This document shows, piece after piece, positions 9,022 through 20,236 of a stretch of 64,000 bases of DNA; the first letter of the stretch is position 1, and each line of letters opens with the position of its first letter. The notes under the pieces are model-generated. The model saw only the letters and a list, made by a program, of their open reading frames with translations. It was not told where the DNA came from and searched no databases. The DNA is from Mesostigma viride. Its lineage: Eukaryota > Streptophyta > Mesostigmatophyceae > Mesostigmatales > Mesostigmataceae. Location: positions 3,159,701 to 3,223,700 of the forward strand of contig RPFO01000406.1 of NCBI GenBank assembly GCA_009746045.1, given 5' to 3'. Position numbers and translations under genes: made by a program.

Positions 9022-10748
9022 ATGGATCCAGTGGGTGGAGATATGTCGCCTATACCTACCAATAATAATAATAATACTACTACTAATAACAATAACAATA
9101 ACAATACTCGTGGTAACCGACGGGACTCCTTGGAAACGGTACACCATCTTACCCCTCAAGGTATTCTGCGTACCTCACCTCCTTCTCCTGTTGCTGGTGG
9201 TCGCCGTCGTCCCTCAATTACCCCACCTACCTATGAACAACGTATTTCCCAAGTCAGATTTAGTGATGAACCTTCTTTTGTTGTGAACCAGGCCCCTGCC
9301 CCTTCTGCAACCTTGGCTCACCCCTCCAGCAGGTCCTCACACACTAACAATGCTTCTAGGCCTCCTTCCCACCCTGTGTCTTCAATGCCTGCTATTAACA
9401 CGGGTCGTACCTCGGCCCCTGTCGCCCTTCTGGGCGCCCTAGTGCAGTTCCCTTTTACCCACCTGCTTCCTGGTCCTACCCTGAGACGGATGAGGCTGCT
9501 CAGGTCCCTACCCGTGTGGCTGATTTAGAAGTTAATAATGATTTCAGTACCATGCCCCTAGATGATAAGAACTATGATCATTTTGCCTACTCCTCTCTTC
9601 GTGAGCAATATACTGTTCCCTTCTCCTATGGGCACCATCCTGAAACGGTGGCTCCCTCTAGACCCCTACCCAAGACTTTTCCTATCCCTTCCTTCTATCC
9701 CGCTTATGTAGCAGTGGAAGATAGTGGCCCTATGGGAAAAACTGATTCTTCTAATCCCCCTAAGCCTCCTGCTCTTCCCCTCTTTGCCAACCTTCCTAAG
9801 CTGGATGTCAAATCTACCCCTCAACAGTTTTTCACCTTCATTATGTTGCTCACCCAGAACACAGAGTCCTGGCAGAACCACAATAGGTGGCGCCTCTCTG
9901 ATGCTGTACTAGTTCCTCATTATCTTACTACCTGCATTACTCCTGAACTTGCTAACCTCATCCAGTGTGAATCTCTTGCCTCTCATGCCTACCCAAACTC
10001 TGTAGCAGAATTGTTCAAGCGTTTAGAGAACCATTTAGTCCCTCCCGATGCAGATTGGCGGGATAGATTATCCTTTGGCACCCTGCAGCAGGGTACCAAG
10101 CCCTTCAAAGAATATATGAAAGAGTTTGATGCTCAGATGGTACGAATTAGGGATTTGTCGGGTGCAGAAGTACGTGCTCGCTTCCTTCAGGGCCTCAGTA
10201 GACCCTTATTGCGTGAAGTCAAGCGCCAGTTCTCTGCCTACCGTTTTACTGACCTGCCCCTCAAGCATGTGCGCCAGCATCTTTTACGAGTAGCAGATTT
10301 CTTCTCCACGCCTTCTCTTCCTACCCGTTCCCGTATTAATAATATTAGCCTTACCCCTGAGGAGGAGAACTCCTATGTAGAAGAATTAGATATTTGTGTG
10401 ACTGACCTTTCAGCTCTGGATGTCTCTCATATCACCTGCTATCATTGTAAGGAAGTAGGTCATCTTAAACGTGAGTGCCCCAAGTTCCTTTCGGGTGCTC
10501 CCCCTCATCCCGACGCTCGCCCTCCTCGTACCCCTCAGCGTGCTCCTATTCGTCCCACTTCAGGACGCATTCCTTCAGCTACCCCTAGTAGGCTGAATGC
10601 TGTGCAGACAGGATCCCCAGGGTTCCCCTATGATAATCAGGCTCCCGCACCCTCTTCAATCCCTCGTGACCCTCCAGCAGTGGCTTTTCCGCCAGGGTCT
10701 TCTTCGGGGTTAGTTCCTATGGATTTGGGGGGGGAGGGGGAACAGTAG
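9022..10748 (+). CDS. Gag polyprotein (one frameshift)
   Basis: Starts at ATG 9022 with an Asn-rich N-terminus. Near 9420-9430 the coding pattern moves to the -1 frame, which then stays open to 10748. The first frame ends at 9528. The second part has a capsid-like helical region (PLPLFANLPKLDV ... WRDRLSFGTLQQG ... FKEYMKEFDAQM) and a zinc knuckle CYHCKEVGHLKREC near 10438-10480, then a Pro-rich tail. No classic slippery heptamer is visible at the switch, so an indel is more likely than programmed shifting. It would form the virus-like particle. It ends at a G-rich tract resembling the 3' polypurine tract. Confidence 0.85.
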
Positions 10749-10907
10749 GCCTGTCAGCCGGGGGTAACCTGGACAGGTCCTTAGATAGTACCCCAGATAA
10801 TAATTTTTGTTTGCCTGTTTTTATAACCTCTGTAGGAGCTGAATCATCCCTACCACTACGTGTGCGTCCTCTTATGTTCTTGAATGGTGGCTTAATTAAC
10901 CGTCCCT

Positions 10908-12390
10908 CATACTGTTGTAGACCCCTTCCTGCATGCTGATGAACTCTTGAATGTCTCTGTGTTAGTGGATAGCAGTGCGGCTAGCTCCTTTGTGAGCGAG
11001 GCCCTAGTTAGGCGTTTAGGACTAGTCCCTACCCCTCACACAAAAGCTGTCACTGTCCATTATGCTGACGGTCGCACCAGTCATTCCCCGGGTACGGTGT
11101 CCCTTCCCCTGGTCATACAAGGACGTACGGTCAACCTGACGGCCACCATAGGCCCTATCACTACAGCTGATGTATTACTAGGATTAGATTGGCACCAGGA
11201 TAATAAAATCACTATTAATTATGATACTATGGTCATTTGGTTTCCAGATAGCTCTTACTGGGTACCAGAACGTCATTATAGATTAGAAAATTTATCCTTG
11301 GTAGATATTACTCCTCCTACACCTGTTGATCCTCCTGTGAGACCTATACCTGAAGTATTAATGTCCAATGACGAATTGCGATCTGAACTAAAGGAATATG
11401 GATACCTATTATGTATGTTCCTCCAGTTAGAAGTACAAGAGATACCTATCGCTAATAATAGTGTGGATATAGATGTCAATACAGTGGATACAATAGGAGT
11501 GGGATTTACTGAAAATGAAATAGTAAGATACATGGCTGTGATAGATTCCTCAAAAGTATTTGAAGAAAAGACTCCTTCTTATCCTCCTCCTCGTTCTGTT
11601 TTACACCGTGTAGTTATCAAGGACGGTGCAGTTCCTACGCACTCTCCGATGTATAGAATGGGCCCTACAGAATTAAAGGAACTAAAACAGATTTTAGTAT
11701 CACTATTAGAAGCAGGATTGATAGAGCCTAGTAACTCCCCCTATTCCGCTGGTGTCCTGTTAGTTCCTAAGCCAAATGGCAAGTTTCGCCTAGTTACTGA
11801 TTATAGGAAGTTAAACGATATTACTGTGAAGTCTAAATACCCTCTACCTCGTATTGATGATATATTTAATAAAGTTAAAGGTTCTACCTGTTTCACAGTA
11901 CTAGATTGTGCGGATGGTTTTTGGCAACTACGTATAGCTCCTGAGGATTGCCACAAAACCGCCTTTGCTACCCCTTTTGGGCACTATCAGTTTAGAGTAG
12001 CGGCTATGGGACTCTGTAACTCTCCTGCCTCTTTCCAAATGTTAATGAATGAAGTGCTTAGACCTGTTATGGGAAATTCCCACCTTCCTCAAGTGTCCTC
12101 TGATTTAAAGGATCCTTCCTTCTCCTCCGTTTCTTTATCTGAGCATGACCGTTCTTGTGCTCAAGCTTACTTAGATGATATCCTTATTTATTCTCCTGAT
12201 TTTGAAACGCACTTACGTGATTTAAAGAAAGTACTAGAAATTATGGCTGAAAATTCTTTATGGGCGCGCCGTGCTAAAGTTCGTTCTGGTAGGAGTGTCC
12301 CATTTTTAGGGCACGTCCTGTCAGATGCCGGGGTTGCTACCGACCCTGACAAGACTAAGTCAATTCAGGAATGGCCTACCCCTACCGACG
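10908..12390 (+). pseudogene. Pol, part 1: protease and reverse transcriptase, interrupted
   Basis: The protease motif VSVLVDSSAASSFV (active site DSS, where DSG/DTG is usual) is followed by DVLLGLDWH. After a linker comes RT: RLVTDYRKLND, FTVLDCADGFWQL (catalytic Asp), AMGLCNSPASFQ, and the catalytic motif AYLDDILIYS. Then FLGHVLSDAG leads into the connection domain. The frame breaks exactly at the TTAA site at 12391-12394, where a DNA transposon has inserted, and resumes at 14116. No start codon is evident; the frame opens just after stops near 10905, about 160 nt past the gag stop, so expression would need frameshifting or internal start. Confidence 0.85.
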
Positions 12391-14119
12391 TTAACTCGTC
12401 GTCTGTCCCAACTCAGTCCTCACAGGAGGACTGAGTTGACAATTTTCAACCGCGTGTAGCGACTAGGTGGGGGGTCCATCCCAAATGTTTTGATGTGGAT
12501 CGGGGGTGTACTAGATGTCATTTTGTTGGCAAAAATACTGCATATGTGAAAACTTGACCCGAACACCTGAAAATTACACGGACGTTGGGCACCCCCTCGC
12601 GAATTTGCATTTTTCGGGATAAGAACGAGTGGGAAAAATTCAATCAAATCCTGGTGCATGAAGAAAAAATATAGGCATGTAAACAATATAGTTCTTGAAA
12701 CGTGGCAAAAAACTGGGCTCGATTTGGCCACTGCAACTGCCTGAAACAATTAAAAAACTCTCAGTCCTCAGGAGAGGAATGGGGCTTTTGCTAACTTTGC
12801 TAGCATGTGAGTGCGGTCATACTACACATCACCGTGGCCACCAACCATCCCAATCAACTCATTTCCCTTCAAGCATTACAGGACAACACACTTGCATCAT
12901 CATACTTCAGGTATATCATACCTTATCATGCAGTGAGAGCCTATGCATCCATGTAGGGAATGGGCTTGGATACCTACCAACAAAGGGTTATGTTATAAGT
13001 GTCAACCACCAATATAATGGGTAGGTTAAGCATATTTCCACTGTTTCTAACAACAATAGATATGGCTATAACTGTTTTTCCTTGCCATGATGTGGCCAAC
13101 ATAGTTGCTGGCACATGATGGCAGTGGTTTGTCACCAAGACTTTTCACTCACCCGTAAAAGCTTGAATGCACCCTTGACGCAGCCCGTGGCCACACAATC
13201 ATGCAGTATGAACGTAGCAAAAGAATAACTAACATCTATGAAGGTGTTGAAACCTGCACAGCTCCTAAAACCCTGCACAACTACACTGGGTTAAGGCAAA
13301 TGCCTGCTAACATCATCTGAAAAGGGGGTTTTAGAGAGGGGCAGGCAACGGTCAAGAAAGAGCATCAAGACTTGAACCTGACAACGCCTCGCAAGCTTAA
13401 ACTCATGTACGAACATCAAGAAACGAAGAGGCAACGATTATCCGGCTTTACCTGGCACGGCTGGCGTTACCTTGGCCCAGGCGGTGCCCGCAAAAGTGGC
13501 ACTTTGCGGCACATAGACCATGACGTGACAGAATGGTCGAAATCATCAAATCTATACTGTCACTCAATTTATTCTAATACAATGCATGTTAAAATGTAGA
13601 AAGAAACCTATCAGCCATTGAAATTGCGCCGGAAAGCAAGCGCAGTCATCAATTCCGTCAACCTGCCTTATCGCAGTTTTTTCCAGCAAGAACAGTGCCG
13701 ACACCGGGTAAATCGCATCCCCGCGAGCTAAAAATTGATTTTTATCATCTTTAGAGCATGTTAAATCTATTTCCTGAGTTTTGACAGCTAACTCGTCCGC
13801 AAACGTAAACTGCATGCATGGGCGCGAGCCGCCATGGCTAGGTCGTGCATTTCCGGAACTCGCGTTTCACGTGGAAAAGTACCCTTACCACCTGTACTTT
13901 GACCGTACATTTAGCCGCTCATACCAAATCCAAAAAAAGCCCAAAAATATGTCCAAGAAAGATCTTTTCACGTAGTATTTGAATAAATTTTGAGAGAATT
14001 TTTTTGTCAAACATTCTGACCGGGGCGAATTTTCTACGAAACCCAAAAACTCGGTCCTCTAGAGAGGACTGAGTTCAACTCAGTCCTCCGTAGAGGACCA
14101 GAGACAGACGACGAGTTAA
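12391..14119. mobile_element. TTAA-flanked non-autonomous DNA transposon nested in pol
   Basis: Element 12395-14115 (1,721 bp) is flanked by TTAA on both sides; removing it with one TTAA restores the RT/RNase H reading frame. Terminal inverted repeats read CTCGTCGTCTGTC at the left, with the exact complement at the right. Just inside both ends are palindromes built on AACTCAGTCCTC (12409-12438 with a 4-base loop, and 14053-14099). TTAA duplication is typical of piggyBac and Kolobok-type transposons, but TA alone (Tc1/mariner-like) cannot be excluded because TA is contained in TTAA. No transposase-like frame is present, so it depends on a partner elsewhere. Confidence 0.8.
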
Positions 14120-15146
14120 AGGTGTACGTAGCTTTCTAGGAATTGCTTCTTACTATAGGCGTTTTATCCCGCGTTTCGCAACTATAGCAGCCCCTATTAA
14201 TCATCTATTAAAGAAGGATATCCCCTTTGTTTGGAGTAGTGAATGTCAGTCGGCTTTTCAGTGTCTAAAATCCCTACTCCTCTCCCCTCCTGTACTCATC
14301 CTACCGGATACTACTAAACCCTTTGTTGTAGCTACAGATGCTAGCAAGGTAGCTATAGGGGGCGTCCTTCTCCAGGATCAGGGTCAGGGCTTACAGCCAA
14401 TCGAGTATATCTCTAGGACAATGCTTCCTGCGGAGCGTAACTATCCCGTACACCAGCAAGAACTATTAGCTGTGGTGTATTGTTGCCACGCGTGGCAGCA
14501 CTTCCTTAAAGGTGCTCAATTTGATGTTTGTCTGAATGAACCCTGTGAGATTGATCCTTATAGATTAGTTATCCAGACAGATCACCGCCCTCTTACCCAT
14601 CTTCTCTCACAACCCAACCTTACCCCTCGTCAAGCGCGCTGGATGGAGTTTTTAGCACAGTTTTCCCCTTTTAAACTTCAGTATGTTAAGGGTGTAGATA
14701 ACATAGTACCAGATGCACTCTCTCGTCGTGCAGATTACTCCTTTTTCGAGGACCTTGATGTTCTCAATACTACTCTAGTTCCTACTACTATGGGTGTAAC
14801 CCCTTATGGTGAACTACCTGATGATGAATCCTATGCCTACCTCTTTCATACAGCTGTTCGCATGCCTGATCTCCTTTCTCACGTAGGACTCTCTCTCCCG
14901 TGTGAGGCCCTTCCCGTGGCCTCGGTGGGGGGGGAGGGGAAAAATAAAATTTCTATACCGCTTAGCCATATAGCGACTAGGTCAGGAAAGTCTTATGAAA
15001 ACATAGTCCCTCTAGGACCTCCCCTTCTCTTTGGCAAGGCGGTAGGAGATCTCTTTAAACCTGTTCTGGATACCTCTGTAGCGATGCCTACCTCTGATCT
15101 GAACGCCTTATTAGTAGATTTACGGCCACTGAGCCGGAAGCATTAG
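14116..15146 (+). pseudogene. Pol, part 2: RT connection and RNase H
   Basis: Continues the RT frame after the insertion: VRSFLGIASYYRRFIPRFA is the usual gypsy RT/RNase H connection, then FVVATDASKVAIGGVL (first catalytic Asp of RNase H), YPVHQQELLAVVY (catalytic Glu), IQTDHRPLTHLL (catalytic Asp) and VDNIVPDALSR (last Asp). The frame is open from the insertion point and ends at 15146. Its tail contains a second copy of the G8AGG tract (14927-14939), which here encodes part of the protein. The acidic RNase H residues look intact. Confidence 0.85.
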
Positions 15147-15179
15147 CTGCCATTGCTGCCATCCCCAACAATTAGGCAA

Positions 15180-16390
15180 GCACCCTTGTAAATTTGTAGG
15201 TGGGTTTTTATATGTGCAGATAGCAGATTCTCCCCCTCAATGGCGCCTGTATGTCCCTCCTATCTGTCGCTCCTCCTTGCTCTTTGAGTTGCATGACTTA
15301 GCTGCTCATCAGGGTGGTAAACGGGTACGGGACCTAGTAGCCCGCTCTTATTACTGGCCTTCCCTTTATAAGGATGTAGATGAGTATGTTAGAACTGTCA
15401 ATCTTGCCAGGAGATGAAACCCAATAATGTAGGACAGATAGCAGAACCTAGGACCTTGCCTGACCCATCATGCCGTGGGATTCTATCATGATGGATTTTG
15501 TAGGACCTTTTAGAAAGAATGATAGGGGCAATGCCCAATCCTTGTGTTCATAGATCGTTTTACTCGTATGTGCCATCTCGTGCCGTGTCCTTTAGAACTC
15601 ACCGCACGTGATTGCGCACGCCTATACCTCAATAATGTATATAGATATCATGGTTTGAGTAGGCAGTTTATTAGTGATAAGGATAAGTTATTTACCTCAG
15701 ATTTTTGGCAGCAGTTTTTCGCTGCCATCGGTACCAAGGTTACCTACGGTACTGCCTACCACTCCTCCTCCTCTCATTTAGTAGAGCGTCTTAATAGGGT
15801 AGTGGAAGAAGCGCTTAGGCACTATGTGAATGGCTCGGGAGTGATTGGGAGGATTATTTATGTTTGGTAGAGTTCTCCCTCAACAATTGCCCCAGGCTGC
15901 GCATGGATATACGCCCTTCTTCTAGATACTGGTAGACAGCCTCTTACCCCTACCTCTCTCTTAGCTAGTCCTCTACGGGACAAGGATGATGTGTCCCGAG
16001 ATACTGTAGAAGGTGTACGGTCCTTACTAGATAGAATGAAAATGCTCATGACCACGCGATCTCAGGGTACCAAAAAGCTCAGGCTAAGTACCTTGCTAGG
16101 TTGCGTGCCTCCTTAGATAGAAGAGCACCTGAGATAGAAATAGGAGATCTAGTATTAGTAGAAGGCCCCCGTGTTGGCCGTTTTGCTCATAAGTTTGAAG
16201 CAGAACTAAGGTCAAACTTAGGCCCGCCTTCTTAGGACCCTTCCATGTGTTGTCTAGAGTAGGAAATTTCTCTATAAAGTCGATATCCTACCTCTTGGCA
16301 GACACATTCGAACACCTTCCATAGGAGCCAGCTGAAACTGTACCATAGTACGTTCGCTGGTAGAGATTAGCGCCTGCCCCTTTAGAGCAT
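15180..16390 (+). pseudogene. Pol, part 3: degraded integrase
   Basis: The zinc-binding start is visible in one frame (LHDLAAHQGGKRVRDLVARS, YYWPSLYKDVDEYV, 15285-15395) and its Cys pair in another. The core Asp lies in MMDFVGPF (about 15490-15510), followed in a further frame by FIDRFTRMCHLVP. The second Asp is in ISDKDKLF and the Glu in HLVERLNR, both within 15544-15870. At least two frame changes occur before 15544 and more after 15850. The catalytic triad residues are all still recognisable, so decay is by small indels, not loss of the active site. Sequencing or assembly indels are an alternative explanation. Confidence 0.7.
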
Positions 16391-16394
16391 AACC

Positions 16395-16541
16395 CTGACA
16401 CTGGGAAGTAGAGGACGAAGTAGAAAGCATCGTGGCCCATAGAGATATCAAAAAGGGCCGCGGTACCCAGCGTCAGTATAAAGTGAAGTGGATGTATGCT
16501 CGTAGTGAAGTAGATAAGGTCTGGTATACGGAAGTGAGCTA
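16395..16541 (+). pseudogene. Chromodomain at the integrase C-terminus
   Basis: One frame reads WEVEDEVESIVAHRD, then KKGRGTQRQYKVKWMY and VDKVWYTE before a stop. This is the chromodomain pattern (VExIL-xHR ... YxVKW ... TWE), with aromatic positions Y and W conserved. In chromoviruses this module reads histone marks and steers integration into heterochromatin; the same role here is inference. It follows the decayed integrase and precedes the third ORF. Confidence 0.65.
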
Positions 16542-16568
16542 GATGGGTGTAGTCGCCTGCTGCAGGAA

Positions 16569-16575
16569 TATAAAA
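16569..16575 (+). promoter_or_regulatory. TATA box-like site upstream of the third ORF
   Basis: TATAAAA lies just after the chromodomain stop and 94 bases before ATG 16669. It could drive a separate mRNA for the third ORF, since that ORF is far downstream of the LTR promoter. No transcript data are available. Confidence 0.35.
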
Positions 16576-16668
16576 CCCTGCATAAGCTCTAGTTGTAGAC
16601 CTTCTCCTCTCTTATGTTATGTCTGCTGTCGACGGGTGGTTGGTTGTCCCCTCCCCTCCGCAGCCGTC

Positions 16669-18976
16669 ATGTCAGAGCCTACCCCTCCGGCTGAGAGCTC
16701 GCTGCCGTCCCCGCCCCCACCGGACCCTGAGCTGTATTTCGAGGCCCTTCCGGGCCGCTGGGTGTCGCGATCAAGTTACCCGGGTGGCGTTGTGCAGCCG
16801 GCCCTTCAGGCCCAACATGCGGGCTTAGTCAGGGCGGCCCTCTTCGGGGTCACGTGGTATGGTCCTTCCCCTGATGAGCCGCACCAGCTTGTCCTGCACG
16901 GGTTCGACGATGCCGGACACTGTTTGTTGGGGTGTGGTTCCAGCTGTCCCGCCTTGGGACAGATAGATGCGGTTCTCCGGTGCTGCCGTGTGTTCTCCTA
17001 CCTCTCTACCCCTGTGGGCCGTACCTGCCTACGGGAGGTGTTCCCTTGGCTTCCGGCTGAGGGTGATGCTGAGGTAGATGAGAACCCCTGCGACCTTTTA
17101 CGGGCCGTAGAATTCATGGAGATAGCTGATCAGTCGGCGGGACTAGCGGTTAGTGGTCCTGCCCCTTCGGGCGCCCCAGCCGAGGTACATTATACTCCAG
17201 ATTATTCTGCCTCGAGCGCTGCGTCCGCCTCCTCGGCGTCTGTTCCTCCCTCTCCGGTCCCGTCGTCCCCTCGGTCGACCCGGGTGTTGCAGGGAGCCTA
17301 CCCCTTCGGGTTTGCCTGATCCTCTTTCGGCGACGGTCTCGGCTATGCAGGCTCAGATCCAGTCCCTGACCACGGCGTTCGGGGCCTTCCTGGCGGCCCA
17401 AGCGCAGACTCCGGCCACGCCAGGTGGGGTGTCTGTGGTGTCCGCGCCCCCTACCCCTTCGGTTGCTTCGGCACCTGTGGTTTCGCCGGCGCCCCCTACC
17501 CCTTCGGTTGCTGCGGCTCCGACACCTCCGGTTGCCTCCGTGCCTGCGGCCGACGTTCCCGCGCCTCGGCGCGAGTCTTCAGCCCCTTCGGCTGTGCCCG
17601 CCGTCGCCCCTCTGGGCCGTCCGCTGCGCCCTCACAGCCAGTTCGTGGTTTCTTCAGCGACACGGGCGATCATCCCAGGCTTTGGGAGGGTGGTCCCCCG
17701 CAGAGGATCCCGGTGCCCGACTGGAGCTTGGATGGTAACCAATCTTATGCCGGGCTGCCTGTCCCTACGGGCCCTATCTTCAATATGTGGCCTGAGGGTG
17801 CACCGGCAACGGAGACCGGCGCGCCTGCGTCGATGGCGGGTCCGTCACGGCCCTCTCTGGCTTCGGGTCCGGCGCGACCTCCTGTTTTACCAGTGCCCCC
17901 TGCGTCGGTGTCGGCTCCTGCCCCTGCGTCGGCCCCTGCTCGGTCCCTGCTCCTTCGGCCTCGCGGTCTTTGGCCGCGGTTGTTCGGTCCACCGGTCAGG
18001 ATCCTCGCGCCACCCGCGCTGCCGATTCCCTCCGGGAGTTGTCCCAGGGTGATCGGGACAGGGCCCCTTCTGTGGTGCATGCGACGCCGGAGTCGCGCGA
18101 CACGCCCATTCCTGGGTATGGTATGTCCGCACTCGCCTGCCGACAGTGTGACCTGCCGCGCGCCTCTGCTGAGCTTGCCATCTCTCCCATGTCCTACGGG
18201 TTCTCCCAGGTGTGTCGGGCGCCCGGGATCGTGGCCTACCCATTGAGACTGATCGGCCTCCTTTCGACATGGTTATTTTAGCTGATCCGGTGTTCGAGGG
18301 TGAGATCCTGGTCCGGCGCGTTCTGTATCGCTGGGCTAGGCGCCACAACGACTTGGACACCTACGGTGGGTTCCAGTGGGCTTACCCTCCACCTCTGGGC
18401 ATTATGGCTTCGGATGCCCTTACAGTAGAGTTTCCTGCGGTGCCGGGTGCGGCGTACACTACGGTCCTCCAGCCCATCCTTGAGTGGGATGCCCGTCGCC
18501 CGGCGCCTATCCCGGGCCAGGGTCTAGACTCCCGCGGTCACCCTCCTCCTCGGGCCAGCGACTACCTAGAGACATTCGGGTCGCGACAGTGTGTTCGTCG
18601 GTGGCGCTCCCGCGAGGTTCGGCACATCCGGTTGTGGCCGTCCAACGTGGAGCCCCTGGTGGACCTGTTCTTCCCGACGGGTATGCGCCCTCGGATCCGG
18701 TACCATCGCCTCCTCCTGCGGGCCCTTTGCCTGATCGCGGTAGAGCCTTTCCTTCGCCTCTTTGCCTGTGGCTTTCTGGACTGGGCCCGTGGCCAGGTCG
18801 TCCTCACGCAGCATAGGTATTACTGGGCCTTCCTGGGCCTCTTTCCTGACGGCGTGTGGGCCGATGTTTTCCTCACTGTAGATAGGCATGACAATGTCGA
18901 GGATGTGGCCCACTACCAGGCCTACCTGGAGGTCCTGCTGGCCTCTCGTGGCACTTATCAGACGGATGGCCACTAG
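16669..18976 (+). pseudogene. Third, GC-rich ORF between pol and the 3' LTR (frameshifted)
   Basis: The frame at 16669-17319 begins MSEPTPPAESS and encodes a Pro/Ser-rich head and a compact Cys-containing region (HCLLGCGSSCPALGQIDAV). Coding pattern then continues in a second frame (about 17320-17700) with a coiled-coil-like stretch (TVSAMQAQIQSLTTAFGAFL) and Pro/Ala repeats, returns to the first frame (17713-17960), passes through a third (17970-18210), and ends in the second (18212-18976) with a well-structured region rich in W, R and hydrophobics (VLYRWARRHNDL, LFACGFLDWARGQVVL, YYWAFLGLF). Unbroken it would be near 750 residues. No family recognised. It is much more GC-rich than gag and pol, suggesting a different origin. 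An env-like or Gag-like accessory role is only speculation. Confidence 0.55.
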
Positions 18977-19338
18977 ATAGAGGGCCTTAGGCCCGACCTG
19001 AGGGTGTTGTCCCTCCGGTATATAGAGTCGCCCTCATATTCTGGCCAGTTGGTTGGCTGTTCTTGGTCCTTAGCGCTGATGTGTTTACTCTGTGTGTCCT
19101 GCCCAGTGCCGTCCCCCCGGCCAGGACTCCGTTCCAGGCAGTTAGGGGAACCTCCCACCAGGCTTGGTGCTGGCTAACCCTACACCACCCGGCGTGGTGG
19201 TGGAGACCGTGTGAACTATTGGTGCTTTGTATCTGGGATGGTCTATCGATTGTGTTGGTATGTGCTGGGTGCATTAGGTTTTTCCTACCCCCTTGGTTCC
19301 CTCCTCTCTGCGTAGGGAGAGGGCTCCCTACCTTTTGT

Positions 19339-19349
19339 GGGGGGGGAGG
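19339..19349 (+). other. Polypurine tract
   Basis: GGGGGGGGAGG abuts the start of the 3' LTR, the standard place for the plus-strand primer. The same G8AGG core also occurs at 10727 and 14927. Confidence 0.8.
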
Positions 19350-19922
19350 TGTTACGTCGCGTAACAATTCGTTGTAGTTACGGACGTAAATTAGGTCCTT
19401 GGCCTCCGTTGATCCTAGATTTACGTGTAGTTCTAGTTGGGACCTGATTGTCCTCGTAACAGTACCGTGGTATATTGGGTGCCTTCGGGGCGCCGCTCCG
19501 CGTACTTTATTAGTGGTCCTTATCCTTCGGTAGAATGTAGTGGACCGGCGTGCATCTGTGCACCTGCTTGTGTTTCTGTGTTTCTGCAGGCGAGGGCCAG
19601 GTCGGCCCGAGCCTGTTGGACCGTTGGTGACCATTTATGCACGTTCCACTCCTTGTGTGGTCACTCGGCGTGTGTTAAATGAATTAACACATTTAGGCTT
19701 GGGTCACGGCAGTTTAGTTGTGTTTCCTTCCTCTTTTCCTGGAGTAAACGGGTTTGATTAAATGGCCTATGGCATATTACAGTAGTACATATGTAAACGC
19801 ATTGAGATCTGGTTCGTCTCGGTCGTCTTTCGCTAGGGGTGTAAATAGAAGCGGCCTCACTAGTTTAGGTAGTATCAGGACAGGTAGAGGTAGAGGTGGC
19901 GGCCGAGGCTTGCGGCGTAACA
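19350..19922 (+). repeat. 3' LTR
   Basis: 573 bp, collinear with the 5' LTR at an offset of 11,912 with one base difference seen. It is followed directly by the CGCGC duplication. Confidence 0.95.
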
Positions 19923-19987
19923 CGCGCATGCAGGAACCGCCACCTGGCATGGTCATCCACCTGGCTTGTGAACTGATGCCTCAGTTG

Positions 19988-20202
19988 GGGTTTTTGGAAA
20001 TCGCACCCGGTGCTGGTCGCACCCGATGACAGATGACAATGACGAGAGGCTACGGTACGCGTCGATAAATACGGGTAACGCTTGCGAAAGGAACGGTGTG
20101 GGCCGATAAATACGGGTAACGCTTGCAGACGCGGCGGCATGAGCCGGAAACATTGTGATCAGGGACGAAACGAACGGAAAGCGCAGCCTACTGGCTCATA
20201 CT
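19988..20202 (+). repeat. Left terminal inverted repeat of the MULE
   Basis: 215 bp, the inverted match of 25153-25367. Inside it, a unit GATAAATACGGGTAACGCTTG occurs twice (about 20063 and 20104), a possible transposase-binding subrepeat. Confidence 0.9.
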
Positions 20203-20236
20203 CGCGAAAACCGTTTGTGGGTCAAGATGGCGGCCT

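Larger units (their letters stand above)
7433..19927 (+). mobile_element. Complete Ty3/gypsy-type LTR retrotransposon, 12,485 bp plus TSD
   Basis: Two 573-bp direct repeats at 7438-8010 and 19350-19922 differ at one base that I found (T at 7854, C at 19766). Each begins TGTTACG and ends CGTAACA. The 5-bp CGCGC at 7433-7437 and 19923-19927 is the target-site duplication. Internal order: leader, RNase H1 hybrid-binding ORF, gag, protease, RT, RNase H, integrase, chromodomain, GC-rich third ORF, polypurine tract. The RT-before-integrase order plus the chromodomain fit a chromovirus-like Metaviridae element. Several coding regions contain frameshifts, and a DNA transposon sits in pol, so this copy cannot be autonomous. 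Confidence 0.95.

Noticed and set aside
12420-12749. 109-residue minus-strand frame inside the TTAA element
   Set aside because: No transposase or other domain pattern and no good context; probably chance.
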